DNA of 64,000 nt, taken from the NCBI GenBank assembly GCA_950106755.1, contig OX467082.1, positions 17,794,001 to 17,858,000 on the forward strand, given 5' to 3'. This DNA comes from Climacium dendroides (lineage: Eukaryota > Streptophyta > Bryopsida > Hypnales > Climaciaceae). The stretch's first letter is position 1. Each line of letters opens with the position of its first letter. A program made the position numbers and the translations under genes. Below are positions 20,124 to 31,460 of the stretch, in pieces. Below the pieces are notes generated by a model that was given only the letters and a program-made list of their open reading frames with translations, did no database searches and was not told where the DNA came from.

Positions 20124-21146
20124 TCACTCCGCTTTGGCAGGAATGTAAGTCAATGCGTGGACATCGTACTCCTTTAGACTCAAAGCTGCAAAAGCCATTA
20201 CAGCCTTACCATCAAACTTGTTCTCTAGAATGAAGAGCCAGACACTAGCTTCTATCATTTTAGGCTCTAACTTCTTGGAGAAAAAATCCAAAAAGATGTC
20301 AGTGTTTGTTTCTGCCCCTCCACTTGTGGACACTTCGCAGATGTCGACAACGACGAGGTTCACATCTTGATTCATGTAAAGGTACTCTTTACTCGTGACC
20401 AACGACTGTAATGCGAGATTCATGCCCCGCATTTCAACAGCTTCGAATGGTTTCAGAAGTTGATACTTCAACTTCATGAACCGCCTGAATATGCGAACGA
20501 TCTCTGGGTACTTTTCCTCCATGTCCTTTGCTCTCTTTGCGCCCAATTTGGGTTGGCGACACTTTCAGAAGTACTCTGCTTTCAGGTATGAAAGCAGGAA
20601 ATCCCACACCTTAGATGTGAATTGGTGCCGCCTCTTCCATTTGTGCCAGGTTGTGTTGTCAATGACCTCTGTGGCATTCATGAAATTGAGGGCAAGCTTA
20701 ATGTCCATCAGCTCCTGAAGGATCACTTTCTTGCGCTTTCGCCTGTCGACCCAATCTCCGCTTGATAAATTATCTACCACGAGAATTTTAGTTCAGGAGA
20801 CAAACACCTTTGGGTACACCACCTTCCTTTTTGGTGTAATCCCAAGTAGATGTTTTGCAAACACTGAGAAATTAATGTCCGTGAAATGACCGCAATGCTT
20901 GAAAAACTCTTTTTTGAGGAACTTCACTTTAAATCCCTTTTTGTCCTTGAACCTCATCAAGGTACAAGGATCTATGAGCTCATCGTCATAGTGCTTTGTC
21001 AAAAACAGCTGCCACTTATCCCACATTTCATTTGGTAGAGTGATAATTCGCATCTCGTTCTTCAAATCTGTGGGTCCTTTGATCGTGGCCCCATCCTTGT
21101 CAAGATTAATGTTTTGAAATCTCTGGATGACTACTTCTGCAAAGTT
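20124..21146 (-). pseudogene. exon c: linker and methyltransferase-like region
   Basis: After acceptor ttcttcag (21147-21154) one frame runs through FAEVVIQRFQNINLDKDG, MWDKWQLFLTKHYDDEL and VWDFLLSYLKAEYF to MNQDVNLVVVDICEV, then EASVWLFILENKFDGK and VHALTYIPAK. Two in-frame TGA codons (near 20794 and 20566) break it. In N4/N6 methyltransferases of the permuted beta class, a hydrophobic strand leads to D-P-P-Y. VNLVVVDICEV occupies that position but lacks the Pro pair. It is followed, as in that class, by a segment rich in W-x-F-I and a Y-x-V-H-x-x-x-x-I-P-A-K. Assignment to the methyltransferase fold is inference from order and spacing. Confidence 0.5.
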
Positions 21147-21329
21147 CTGAAGAACCAACAAAGAATGAATGTTAGAAACTAATGTACATATCGTCAACCC
21201 AATGATATGGAAAATTATCAAGCAAAAAATAAGCATTGCAAGGATGAGTTTGTGAATGTGATGAGTAGATGGGATTATACCAAGTAGACATTTTTGTTGG
21301 ACTTTAAATAAAACAAATACTACATTGCA

Positions 21330-21348
21330 TATCGTCGACTCGACGATA
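21330..21348. promoter_or_regulatory. TATCGTCGACTCGACGATA palindrome in intron
   Basis: Perfect 9-bp arms around a central C, inside the intron between exons b and c. It is the same motif as at 24225-24243 and in the array at 38268-39300. Confidence 0.8.
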
Positions 21349-21360
21349 AGATATACTTAC

Positions 21361-22458
21361 ATTGTATTCACTCACATTGTACACAGATCTATTCGTCCTT
21401 GTCACTGGATCTGTTTTGACGTTGGTGGCACGTTTACAGGCGTTCCATATGTCTTTGCAACCAATGACTTGCCTTCCCCATGTGGGTGGACTGTGGTTCA
21501 GATGATTTGTGTAGTTGTAGAACTTGGATATGTTTCGCAATTGAATTGGATCCAATGACCACACAATGAATGCCTCTCAGTTCTATAATTCTTTCCTGCG
21601 ATCCTCTCCACATCCGGCAATCTGAAGATCTTTTGACGCCGCTATACTGTGTTGGCCGTTTATAATCATAAATCTTCCATTCTTTATTTCTTCCCACTTT
21701 TGGGGCTTCTTCTTGAGCAACTTGTTATTTTTGTCAACAGGAGTGAGGCATATTTTTTGCCTCTGTTTGATATCAACCATTTAAATGAGCTCTCTCTTCA
21801 CATCCTCCACGATGTCCTTCTGCAATGTTTGAATCATGTAGTTTTCATTTGCCTGAATGTACTGGTCAATTGGGACATCGACCGCTTGTCTATTTAAACA
21901 GAAATAGGGAGTATACTCATCCCAAAATTGTCATTGAATAATGGCAAATTTCTTGTACTCCTTAAGGAGATCCGCATTTTTAGCTAGGGTAGTCCCTATC
22001 GTTGTTATTGCAAAGGACGTGCTCTCGGCTCCTGCAACTTCCTTGATGGACTTGCGGCATTTCCTGCTTGATTCAGTAGGTTCAGACCCAGTTGTCACGT
22101 TCCGTTTCTTTGTCTCAAACCGTACTTGACCAAGCCTAAGTGGACCCGTTGGAGTAACAACAGACTTTAATTGCCTTGCCGCATTGCCTGTTCTTTGGCC
22201 TTGAGACACAGCACATCCTACCATCGGTTGGTTTTCAACCTTTTGAAGTGCGTAGTGGTACAATGTTTGCCAGATAAGTCTAAATTGCTTGGCATTGGAT
22301 TTTGTTGTGCTCTCCAACCATGGAATATATTCCATTTTTTCAAACTCTTTGCTTAGGGATTCCATTTGAGATCCCTCAAGGAAAATGACAAGATTGTCAA
22401 TGTTAAATCTTCCGTAGGAGTTCACGTTGTCATGTTGTATATACATCCACTATGTAAA
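21361..22458 (-). pseudogene. exon b: ParB-like (DGQHR-type) domain
   Basis: A long minus-strand frame starts around DNVNSYGRFNIDNLVIFLEG, continues through a basic Ser/Thr-rich linker, then VDVPIDQYIQANENYM, and reaches GRFMIINGQHSIAASKDL (21621-21680), followed by EAFIVWSLDPIQLRNISKFYN. NGQHSIAA corresponds to the G-x-x-R/H-x-x-A signature of ParB/sulfiredoxin-fold domains. About five in-frame stops occur (TGA, TAA, TAG). It ends with the intron donor AAT-GTAAGT at 21360. The 214-bp intron (21147-21360) contains a perfect TATCGTCGACTCGACGATA palindrome. ParB domains fused to N4/N6 methyltransferases are known from bacteria and phages. Confidence 0.6.
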
Positions 22459-23505
22459 AATACTTTTTTGTTGTCATAATAGAGGATTTATTGAAGAGTT
22501 TAATGATTTAAATGAAGTAGACTCTATCTTTTTTACCTCTATTAGACAACTATTTAGCGTTAGTTCTTTCATTTTATGTTTAAAGACATTTCAAAGGTTT
22601 ATTTTGTGTTTGAAGTTGTTGAAATGAAAAGTAAAGTTTGTTCTACTTTTCTTTTAAGTTTTTAAATGGATTATAAGTCCATATAGGGGATAAGGATAGA
22701 GTTATGAGGCAAAAGAGATGGCCAATACTTGAACTTAAGTCTATGTGCTAGTTTTAAAGTCTAACATCTACTTGCTTAGGTAGTTGATATGGAAGTTGAG
22801 GTGGTGGATAAGGTAGTGGGGGTCTTCTTCGTCCTCCTCTTAGTTTTGTTGGAGAACGGGGTTTTAGAGAGCAATAGGAGATTGTACATGGAGAGTTTTA
22901 AAATGAAATTTTAGGAGGTTGTTCATAATGTTGTTGTAATTCCAAAACTCTATTACTTGTTCAATTTGGAGTTTCTATATGAAAGTTATGCTTGAGGGAG
23001 TGAGGGAGGGATGATTGTCATGGAGTATGGAGGGCAGAATCTTTGAGGGCTCATAACTACTTGATGGAGTGGTATTTTCTTTTGTAATTTGGTGTGTTTA
23101 TAGATTGAGTTGTTAGATTTTCAAAAAGCTATCTCCCTCCTTGTTTGGAGTTAGAGTACAAGAGTTATGGATGTAGAAGTGAAGTAGTGACGAGCTACCT
23201 TTGAGTTGGAGAGGGTATACTTTGAGAGACTATGAAAGTCGGAAAATATGAATTTTTGAGTTGATATTTTAAGGGTTTGTAGATATTTTTGTTAGATTTT
23301 TAGAAAGTTATCACACTCTCAATTTGGAGTCTTAGAGTGGTTTTGGCACTCATTTTAATATTGCATGCTTCTTCAAAAGGAATTTAAGATGTTTATGTGC
23401 AACTTCTTCTACCTTTATACCAAAAAATGACATCTTTTTGGCCTATATGTATTTATATATGAATTTGTGGGTGTATTTGACCTCGTAGTCCTTCATTTTT
23501 CCGGG
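22459..23505. other. interval between exons a and b, no further exon assigned
   Basis: T-rich on the + strand. Could be intron plus decayed repeat. Parts (22980-23260) resemble 17440-17720. Confidence 0.3.
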
Positions 23506-23910
23506 CTAAATCCAGTTGCAGCTAGATTCCCCGCGTTTTTCCAAGGCAAGGCCTCTCTACCCGACAACGTTCATTACAATCGAGTGGAAGTGCTCTATTT
23601 CCTTTCCTTCATGGTCTACCTGCCAGAGGGTCATTACAACGTAGATGTTTTGGTGATCCTCGATGACAGTTACTTTCTCATTTATATTCCATGGCAAATA
23701 AGAGCTCTTTCCTTGCACGCGGTACCGGAGATATACATAGTCCTTCCATTTGTTTATTTTGAAGCTCTAGGTTGCAATGTGCTCCTTGAATTGCCATAAC
23801 GTCCCATAACTGTCTGGCATTTCTTCAAAGAATGGGGTCTCTCCAAGTGGATTCACGAACGACTCCAAATGATAGAGCGTAGCGCTATAGTTGTACTGGT
23901 CTTCCATCAT
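23506..23910 (-). pseudogene. exon a: N-terminal exon of the ParB-like gene
   Basis: ATG-ATG-GAA at 23910 opens a 134-codon minus-strand frame with two internal TAG stops. Parts read MEDQYNYSATLYHLESFV, GTLWQFKEHIAT, INKWKDYVYLRYRVQ and NIYVVMTLWQVDHEGKE, and it ends near SSCNWI. The first stop replaces a Trp or Gln codon. The aromatic-rich, evenly charged composition is typical of real coding sequence. The frame lies upstream of exon b on the same strand with about 1 kb between. Membership in the same gene is inferred from strand, spacing and shared palindromic surroundings. No family was recognised. Confidence 0.4.
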
Positions 23911-23944
23911 GATATAGAGTGATTTGAAAAGGCTCTCGCATTAT

Positions 23945-24650
23945 TAGTAAATGTATCGTCGGCTCAACAATAACTGATGAATTTATATTTCATTTTGGTT
24001 CGTTGTCTATACTTTGATTTTTTTTCTATTTGCGTAATTGAGTATATGGGGATGAATTGATTTTGACAAGGTGAAGTAACTTATCGTTGACACAACGATA
24101 AGTAATTTTTTTCGGGCAATATGTAAAAGAAGTCAAATTCATAGCATAGATCATGTTGGTTTCTGTAGAAAAAGGTCTTCTAAGGCAATAACTGAATCAT
24201 CAAAAGCATTATTTTGCACTACTATATCGTCGAGTCGACGATATGCACTCTTTGATTTTTGTAATTTTTTATTCATTAAACTGATAATATATGAAGTTTA
24301 GATGAATTTCCTTGCAAATTAACGCAAGCTATCATCAAATTGACGACAAGTAAATTTGTTTTAATAAAGTGTTTTTAGAGATGCTAACTTGCACTACCAT
24401 ATTATCGGGTTGACGATAGTCAATTTCTTGTTGCCTACATTAATCTATTAATTTAGTGTCTGTTTATGAAATTCAATTTCATTCTATACTAAACCTTGAA
24501 TTGTTAGTTGTTATCTTTGACCCGACGACTAGTATTTGGCAAGATTTAGGCCTCTCTATCGTCAGGTCGACAACAGGCATGCTCGACACGGTGATGTATA
24601 TCGTCAACCCGACGACATAGAGGCCTAGAACTTGCCAAGCACTTGTCGTC
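23945..24650. repeat. cluster of TCGTCGA-type palindromes upstream of the ParB-like gene
   Basis: At least seven degenerate copies occur at about 23948, 24076, 24225, 24323, 24403, 24513, 24556 and 24599. The one at 24224-24244 is a perfect palindrome with 10-bp arms around a central G. The others carry one to three changes, mostly C-to-T or G-to-A. Confidence 0.7.
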
Positions 24651-25718
24651 AGATTGCAAAAAATAATTGATGCAATTTCAGATGTTTTAAACCCTAATTC
24701 CATATTAGGAGATTCTTACCTGAGACTAATGCTCGTTGCAGAAACCTTAGTACCGTAGACAATGAAAGAATTTAGGTCCTCAATTGACAGCTGCAAAAAC
24801 ATGAAATTGAGAATAAACAAACTTAAACATGACATTTAAAGAATGCAAAATCAATCTCATGTAAATCATAGAAGCCCGACAGCCAAGCTCCAAAACAATT
24901 CATAATTCAATCACAGGAAAGCAGCACTATAGTTCTCTTGAACCTGAAACCCTGTTGAAGTTTCAAATTCAAGGCTTGTAAGCGTTGTGAACAGCTTACA
25001 AGACCCACAACAGAAGTACCAAGTTGCAAGTGCAAAATCAAAAGCAACCATTAAAAAGCAAATGTACAACTTGCAATCCCAAAATCAGAAGTACAAGGTT
25101 TGAAGTGAAAAATCAGAAAGACGCAAAGAAAAGCAAATGCACAAGCTTGAATCGCAAAAAGAAATGCAAAAATAACACAAGGAAAACAAAAATAGCAAAC
25201 AAAGCAAATGCACAAGCTTGCAAAAAATACACAAACCTCATAAACAACATCAAAAGAACTGCAGAGACACTTGCAATGACACCTACGGAGATAAGCGTAG
25301 CTCCATCACTCCAAACTTCAACATACACTCCATCACTCCGAAGTTGAACACTCAGGATGATTGCACACCGCTTCCTTCTTTGTTTTTCCAATGCAATGCT
25401 TCGAAGCCCAAACACCAACGTCGACACAATGCATCGAAGCCTAAACTTGCGCAATCGAAGCCCAAACACTAGCGTCGAATCCAAACACCTGCCCTAAACC
25501 CTCACACACCTACGTCAAACCCTCGAACACCTACTTCAAACCCCAAATAGTTGAGTCAAACTCCAAAATGCGTAAGCTCAACACTCCTTTGCTCGCACAG
25601 CAGCCTTCTCCAAAATGCAGAAATGCACAAAATACGACACGCACACAAAACACGGAACCATACAGGGAGCTGCAAGAGAGAAGACCTCCCACTTCTACAC
25701 CGAGCCGCCAAATCCAGA
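24651..25718. other. A-rich low-complexity interval
   Basis: 25030-25250 is a degenerate A-rich repeat of 'aaatgcacaagcttg'-like words, and 25390-25540 is a degenerate 'cgaagcccaaacacc' repeat. Frames here are Lys/Asn/Thr composition artefacts. No gene is supported. Confidence 0.5.
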
Positions 25719-25855
25719 CCGGAGCTGAGGTTTGGTACTAGAGCTGTGGTTTGGTAACGGAGCAGTGGTTTGATATTGGGGCTGAGGTTGGATATCAAAG
25801 CTGTGGTTTGGTAATGGAGTGATAGTTTGGTACCGAAGTTGTGGTTTGCAGTGGG
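25719..25855. repeat. about 7 copies of a 19-20-bp tandem repeat
   Basis: Imperfect units of gagctgtggtttggtaacg, for example at 25740, 25760 and 25799. Confidence 0.7.
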
Positions 25856-26265
25856 TTTTTTTTTGTGATTTGGTGCAAAATTGTACCAAAGTTTATGGCC
25901 TGGCATGACATCTAAAAGAAAAATAGTATTAAAAAGGTGATAAATCGCTAGAAGATTTCAAAGAAAAAAAATCTTAGATGAATTCACCAAATTGTGGATG
26001 AAAATTGAATTATATATATGTGATATGTGCTAATATGATATTTTCTATCCAATATGTGGATGAATGTTCAAATTTGGAGCACCACTATAGCATTCAATAT
26101 CGCCACTTTTGCACTTCATTAAAAATGAAAAAAAAATTGGTGGTTTAGTACCTGCTCTGTGGACCCGGAGGTTTGGAAGCCCCCCAAGTTTGCCAAACCT
26201 CTAACAAGCCAACCAATCCTCTGAAGCACTTAGCAAATACCCAAACCCTAAAGTGTATAACCATT

Positions 26266-27025
26266 TTAACCCCTTAAGTTCTTTGACTATGTTTTAACCG
26301 AAAATGCCCTAAAACTTCCATTTTTAGGACAAGTAGCAAATTTTTGGAAAACAACTTTTTCTGACACATGTAATCATAGGATCTTGTAGTAAAATGTTTT
26401 AATAAGACATGGGAAAGATTTTAGAGAATTCCACCGTGTAGATTGGCAAATATTAGCATTTTAGTTCCCATAAATCCTTTTTTTGGCCCTGCAAAAAATA
26501 GGGTAGCTACACTTCAAAAGCTAACTTTTCTATGAAAAAATGTCCAAAATCGTGGTGCTTCTTAGGATTCTTTTTCCTAAACAAGTTGTCCACATGCCAA
26601 AAAAAATCAAATCATTTGAAATTGTACAACATATAAGAAATAGATAGTAAGTAGATAGTAGTAGAGAATGATTCAGAAAACCAGATTGTTATGAATTTAA
26701 TTATGGAACTTAAAAATGCCAATCCCAATGGTTGAAATGTTGCAATAAAAAATATGCACCCTATGATTTTTTTTTTCCAAAAATATTGAAAATTGAATTA
26801 GATAAATGATTTCAAAGTTTATTTTAGAGTCAAGAATCCATAATTGCCCACAAACAAAAAATCCTCATAAATCATTGATCCAAATGGAATGATTCAAAGC
26901 TTTCCACATATATGTAACTCTAGAAAACCAATAGAGTTGTTGTCTAAACGCAATTTAAAATGATAAATTAAGCTCAAAAATGAAGTTTGACCATTTCACA
27001 ATGGATTAAGTCCTTTAAGGGTTAA
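26266..27025 (+). mobile_element. TTAA-flanked MITE, copy C
   Basis: TTAACCCCTTAAG at 26266 and TCCTTTAAGGGTTAA ending 27025. The interior is collinear with 48940-49875 but about 175 bp shorter. Shared words include 'ataggatcttgtagtaaaatg' versus 'gtaggatcttatacc' and 'aatgccaatcccaatggt'. Both ends keep TTAA, so the insertion is complete. Confidence 0.75.
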
Positions 27026-28530
27026 GTTTTGTATGCTTGCAATGTCCTTTATCTAGGGTTTAGAGAAGGCCAAGTGCTTTAATCAACATGTAAATTGTAA
27101 CCTAATTTTTTGAGCCTTTTTGTGCAAAATGGAAGTTCTTGAGAATGATTTGATTTTGGAAATTAGTGCTTGCCAAGTCTTTTTCATTTTCCATGGATTA
27201 TTGCCCTATATTTCTTTAACATACAAGCAAAATCAAAATGATTGCGTGAAATTCATAAGAAATATTCATAAGAGGAAAAAAACTTGCAACTACAAATCAA
27301 TCTTATTTAAGTTTAAGATAATTTGGAAACAAAATAATGTTAAACATTCGTGGCCACCATATCCAAAAGTCATGCAATTCATTTACAGCAGTGTCAAAAA
27401 AAATAATGTAAAAGTTGTAAACAACCTCAACTATATACTTCCACAAAAATAAGGCAAATTTTGACCATTTTTTTTATCAACCTCTACATGCCAAAGAATC
27501 ATGCGTTTTGTTTATAGAAGCTTAAACAAAAAGTAGATGCAAAATTTTATTTTAATTTTTGATTATTTGGTATTCTCCATTTTTTATTATTTTGCAACCA
27601 AAAACATTATTTTTAAAAATGTAGGCGCTATATTTATAGAAGTAACACACACGTAGTCATCAAATTCAAATATCAAAGGAAAACAAGTAGGGAAAGAATT
27701 TATGAACCTTTAAGTTAAAAAATCATAAGTTTTTAAATAATTAGTTTTACAACAAATTATGCAATAGAACACCTACAATAAAGGGCTTTTGGAAATCATT
27801 GTTCTTGGATAATATGCCCAAAGAAGTTGTAAATGTGGCTAAATTATTATTGATACAAGTTTTATTATGATCCTAAAAAATAATTAATTAACCCCTTAGC
27901 GCCCAAGGGGTCCAAAAGTGTCCTCATATAGTTTAGCAGTGAACTTCAAAGTGTTGTAACTTTTGCATCCAATGTCCAAATTCAATAAAACTTAAGGTCT
28001 ATTTCCACCAGGTGTTAGGTAGGAACAAAGGATAGATGCTAAGCACAAGGCTGAAGTAAGAATTCTTAAGTTTCACATGTCAGCTTTACTGGAGCCTGGT
28101 TGGAGGTTCAAAATAAGAAGGCAAAGGTATGGGTTGTTCAAGGGGTCCTTTTACTGAACAGAAAACTTAGCTACAGTGGGCCGTTTTTCGTTTTTGTTTT
28201 GTTTAAATCCAAAAAAGGTGGAAAGGGGAAGAAGGAATTTGTTACTTTTTCTCTAAATATGACTTCCCTATTTGCGAAAATTATTTCACCCCTACATGCT
28301 TGGGTTTACTATGATGGAATCAAGTTTTGAATTTCCAATTCAAATTTGGCCTTAAAAAAAATTGAAAATGCAATTTTGTTTCTTTGGATATTCAATTTTT
28401 CATTTCATTATTTAACCCTGAAGTTTCAATGATTTCAGCCGACATGTGCTGTAGGGCAAAAAAAACTTGAAAAATTAATAACAAGTAGAAAAAATCCAAT
28501 TAATCTCTATAAATAACAGAAAGATCAAGT
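27026..28530. other. AT-rich interval, no gene
   Basis: One 110-codon frame (27120-27452, +) is Lys/Asn/Ile-rich with no recognisable motif. 'ttaaccccttagcgccc' near 27889 resembles a TTAA MITE end without a partner. Confidence 0.35.
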
Positions 28531-28840
28531 GTTACTAATTGTTTTAATCTCTATTTTTAGACTTACAATAGTTAAGCACATATGCAATTCAAAGCAAAAT
28601 GCATGTCACTAACTGCTTTAACCTCTATTTTTAGACTTAAAATAGTTAAGCACAGACAATATTCAAAGTAAAATAGATGTCACTAACTACTTTAACCTCC
28701 AGTTTAGGACTTAGGTTAGAGTAGTTAGGCACACATGTTAGGCAAAGGTTAGAGCAGTTTAGGACTTAGGTTAGAGCAGTTAGGCAGAAGTTGAACATGT
28801 GTCACTAACTGCTTTAACCTTTATTTTTGGACTTAAAACA
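28531..28840. repeat. 74-bp tandem repeat, about 4 copies
   Basis: 'gtcactaactgctttaacctc' recurs at 28531, 28605, 28679 and 28801. The first three are exactly 74 bp apart. A 48-bp extra duplication of 'ttaggacttaggttagagcagttaggca' separates the last. Confidence 0.8.
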
Positions 28841-29868
28841 CATAGGCACATAAGGTATTCATACACTAGCATTCATTTTTGGGGTTATAGGAATTTTCAA
28901 AATTGCAAATGATTTGCACCTAATTGATAAAAATACTGTGGACAACAAAAGGTTCTTTTGAATGGAAAAATTTGGTATTTTACAATGCAACAATTAATTC
29001 CAATAAAAAAAATATTGTACACTTAGGATATTAGGTATTGCATATAAATAATCTTCTATATGAGTACTACAAACATCTTGAATGATTGGAAATCAATTAT
29101 TGAATTTTTATCCATTCCCATCAATTAGTACTTTTTTATTAATTAGGTACTATTTCCTATTTAAAGTAGTATGTACTTTATATTTTTTTGACATAAACTT
29201 AGGTCCATTTTGGTTTTGATATAGCCTAAATCTTTGTACTAGTATCACGTAATGCTAAAAAATGAGTTTATTTTGCATGTGATTTCTACTAAACGAATGG
29301 ATTCATAAGTCAATGGATTATAGTTTCAATGGAATATTTTAGTATCTTAAAGAGTTAAAGTATAACTATTAATTTCAATGAATAAAAGAGTTCATTACAT
29401 TATGATTATTTAGATATTATACAATCTTTTAGTGTATATGTTAAAAATGAATAGAAGGAATAATATACTTTTTGTCTACTCAAATGCTTGGATACTTGTA
29501 TAATTATCAATAGTGATTATGGCAAATCTCGTGAAAATGGCAGTATTGCATGTGCCATTCTCTCATTTTGACATAGACCTAGTACAAGTATTGTACATTG
29601 CAAATATTTAGGTCAATTTTAGATTTTAGAAATCTAGAGTAATTAAAATAAATATGAAATCAAGCAGTCTGAAAAATCTAAAATTCATATAGATTTTAAA
29701 TATTCATGATATATGCAGATTTCAAAAATGTAGTACTAATATAGATTATAGTATAGAAAAAAGAGTTGACACTGTGCAATTTGAACTACTAAATGTTGCC
29801 TTTCCATGCAAATTGGCCATCTAGTTTCATGACTTTTTTAGCATTAGAAATTCCCACTTCAATACCCA
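28841..29868. other. AT-rich interval, nothing seen
   Basis: About 75% AT, with no frame, repeat ends or RNA gene recognised. Confidence 0.4.
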
Positions 29869-29876
29869 GGGTTCTC
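29869..29876. repeat. left target-site duplication TCAATACC
   Basis: Exactly repeated at 36606-36613 outside the other end of the element. Confidence 0.9.
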
Positions 29877-29884
29877 TCGAACGT

Positions 29885-30290
29885 ACGTCCATCACGAAAT
29901 CGCGTCCAAAATCCGGACGTCCGTCGTCCAGGCATCATGGACACGGCCGGACTGTGTTCGGTTGGCGTCCAGCGGTTGGTCGGACGGTCGTGGGAGCGGT
30001 CAGTCAGGTGGCCGACGGAGCGGTCAGGAGGGCGACTGACGGAGCGGTCGGGAAGGCGACTGACGGAGCGGTCGGGAGGGTGACCGACGGAGCGGTCGGG
30101 GGGACGTCCAACGGAGCGGTCGGTCGGACCGACGTTGCAGCGGTCGGTCGGACTGCTAGTCCGCAGGTTCGGGAGCGAACGGATCGTCCGATCGAACGCC
30201 GTCCGCAGGTTCGGGGTAGGTTCGCGTCGTCCGGGGTAGATTCGGAAAGACAAGTTTTAGGTTTGGGCGCAGACAGCTATATGAGGGGAC
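29885..30290 (+). promoter_or_regulatory. GTCCG/CGGTCGG-rich promoter-like region with TATA
   Basis: A 33-bp-like degenerate repeat of 'gaccgacggagcggtcgg' (30000-30150), then agctatatgagggg at 30278-30291 preceding the truncated ORF-A by about 200 bp. The 'tatatgagg' core resembles the minus-strand TATA blocks at 36200, 56758 and 58777. Confidence 0.5.
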
Positions 30291-30486
30291 GGCCAAGGCA
30301 TTTTTCCTCACTTCAACTCTCCTCCTTGGGAAACAACACCACATCAGATGTGCTACTGTTGCCTCACCGCGCCAGTTGCTCCTATGTGGTAGAGAGTTGG
30401 GGTTATACATCTTTGATTACACCGGAGGGGTTTTGAATCGGTCATTTATACACGGTTGAAGAGAAGAATCAAGGCATCAAGTAGCT

Positions 30487-30684
30487 ATGGAAGAAAAGGG
30501 CGGCATTAAAGGTGAAAGCAGCAAGAGATCGAAACAAAAAGGAGCTCGTCACGAGCTCCGTCTTGACATTTTAAAGGATGAGAACATTTTAGCAGAGCCT
30601 GAGTGGGAGAAGGTGGTCGATGAATACTGGACTTCCAAGTTGTGCAAGAAATATGTGAAGATGTATCACATTGGGAAGTTGTAG
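30487..30684 (+). pseudogene. truncated ORF-A N-terminal exon
   Basis: 66 codons starting MEEKGGIKGESSKRSK. The end reads YWTSKLCKKYVKMYHIGKL and then stops. It matches residues 57-74 of the ORF at 34645 (VWTCTMCKKYVTMSHIAKL), but the first Cys of the C-x-x-C pair is Ser. Similarity ends at the stop, so this is a duplicated and broken first exon within the same element. The Lys-rich N-terminus is otherwise unremarkable. Confidence 0.55.
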
Positions 30685-31079
30685 CCTTAGGAATTGAATC
30701 TTACATTCTTAGAATGGGTTAGATTAGAATACGTTACATAGATAGTTCTTCAAATCTTTATGATTTGAATTTGGAAGACTTTATGAACGCAGGAGAAATG
30801 AGGTTTGACATTTGACACGCATTGCTCTATAATAGGAATTTGCGTGTTTATTTTGAAAAATGTAAAAACCTTTTTTATTCATTATCTTTGGTTGAATGGT
30901 TGAATAGGAAATTGAAGAAGTCTTCACTGCGTGTATTTTGGTTATTCATTCTCCATGTACAAAACAAATAAATCAGATAATTTCTTGGGAAGCATTAGAA
31001 ATAATGAACCTTAGAAAGAAAGCTTGCATAGAAACTGAAATCTGTAAATACCAAATTACAAAATTGAAGATCGTGGTTG

Positions 31080-31460
31080 GTGGAATGGCGGGGGGGACAC
31101 AACGGCAGCACTGCAGCAGACTCTCCGACCGCGTGGAAGGCCGCGGATGGGCCGACCGCAGGTCTGTAGCGGACCGTCCACGAGAGAAAGAGAAGAGAAT
31201 CAGGGGCCGCGGACTGGCCGACCGGGCCTACTGCAGGTTTAACGACGGTCCGACCGGCGACCGCAGCGGACGGGGCCGACCGATGGTTCGTAACGAACTA
31301 TCCTACCATGCGAATGGGCCGACCGCGCCGGACGGGGCCGACCGATGGTCCGCAGCGGACTGTCAGACCGCGCGGATGGGCCGACCGCGCCGGACGGGGC
31401 CGACCGATGGTCCGCAACGGACTGTCTGACCGCGCGGATCGGCCGACCGCAGCGGCCGCA
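31080..31460. repeat. GC-rich repeat, 62-bp tandem unit
   Basis: 'atgggccgaccgcgccgg' recurs at 31314 and 31376 with a partial third at 31438. Older diverged copies extend left to about 31130. About 67% GC. Words overlap with the promoter blocks (gaccgatggtccgcagcgg). The open frame through it is repeat-encoded. Confidence 0.75.

Noticed and set aside
23467..23799. 110-codon + strand frame
   Set aside because: Antisense of the ParB-like gene's exon a, whose minus frame has far better protein composition despite two stops.
25024..25347. Lys/Thr-rich 107-codon frame
   Set aside because: A-rich low-complexity DNA with no conserved motif.
29789..30436. Long Arg/Pro/Ser/Val-rich frames on both strands
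   Set aside because: They encode the degenerate GC-rich repeat of the hAT-like left end. No conservation at codon level.
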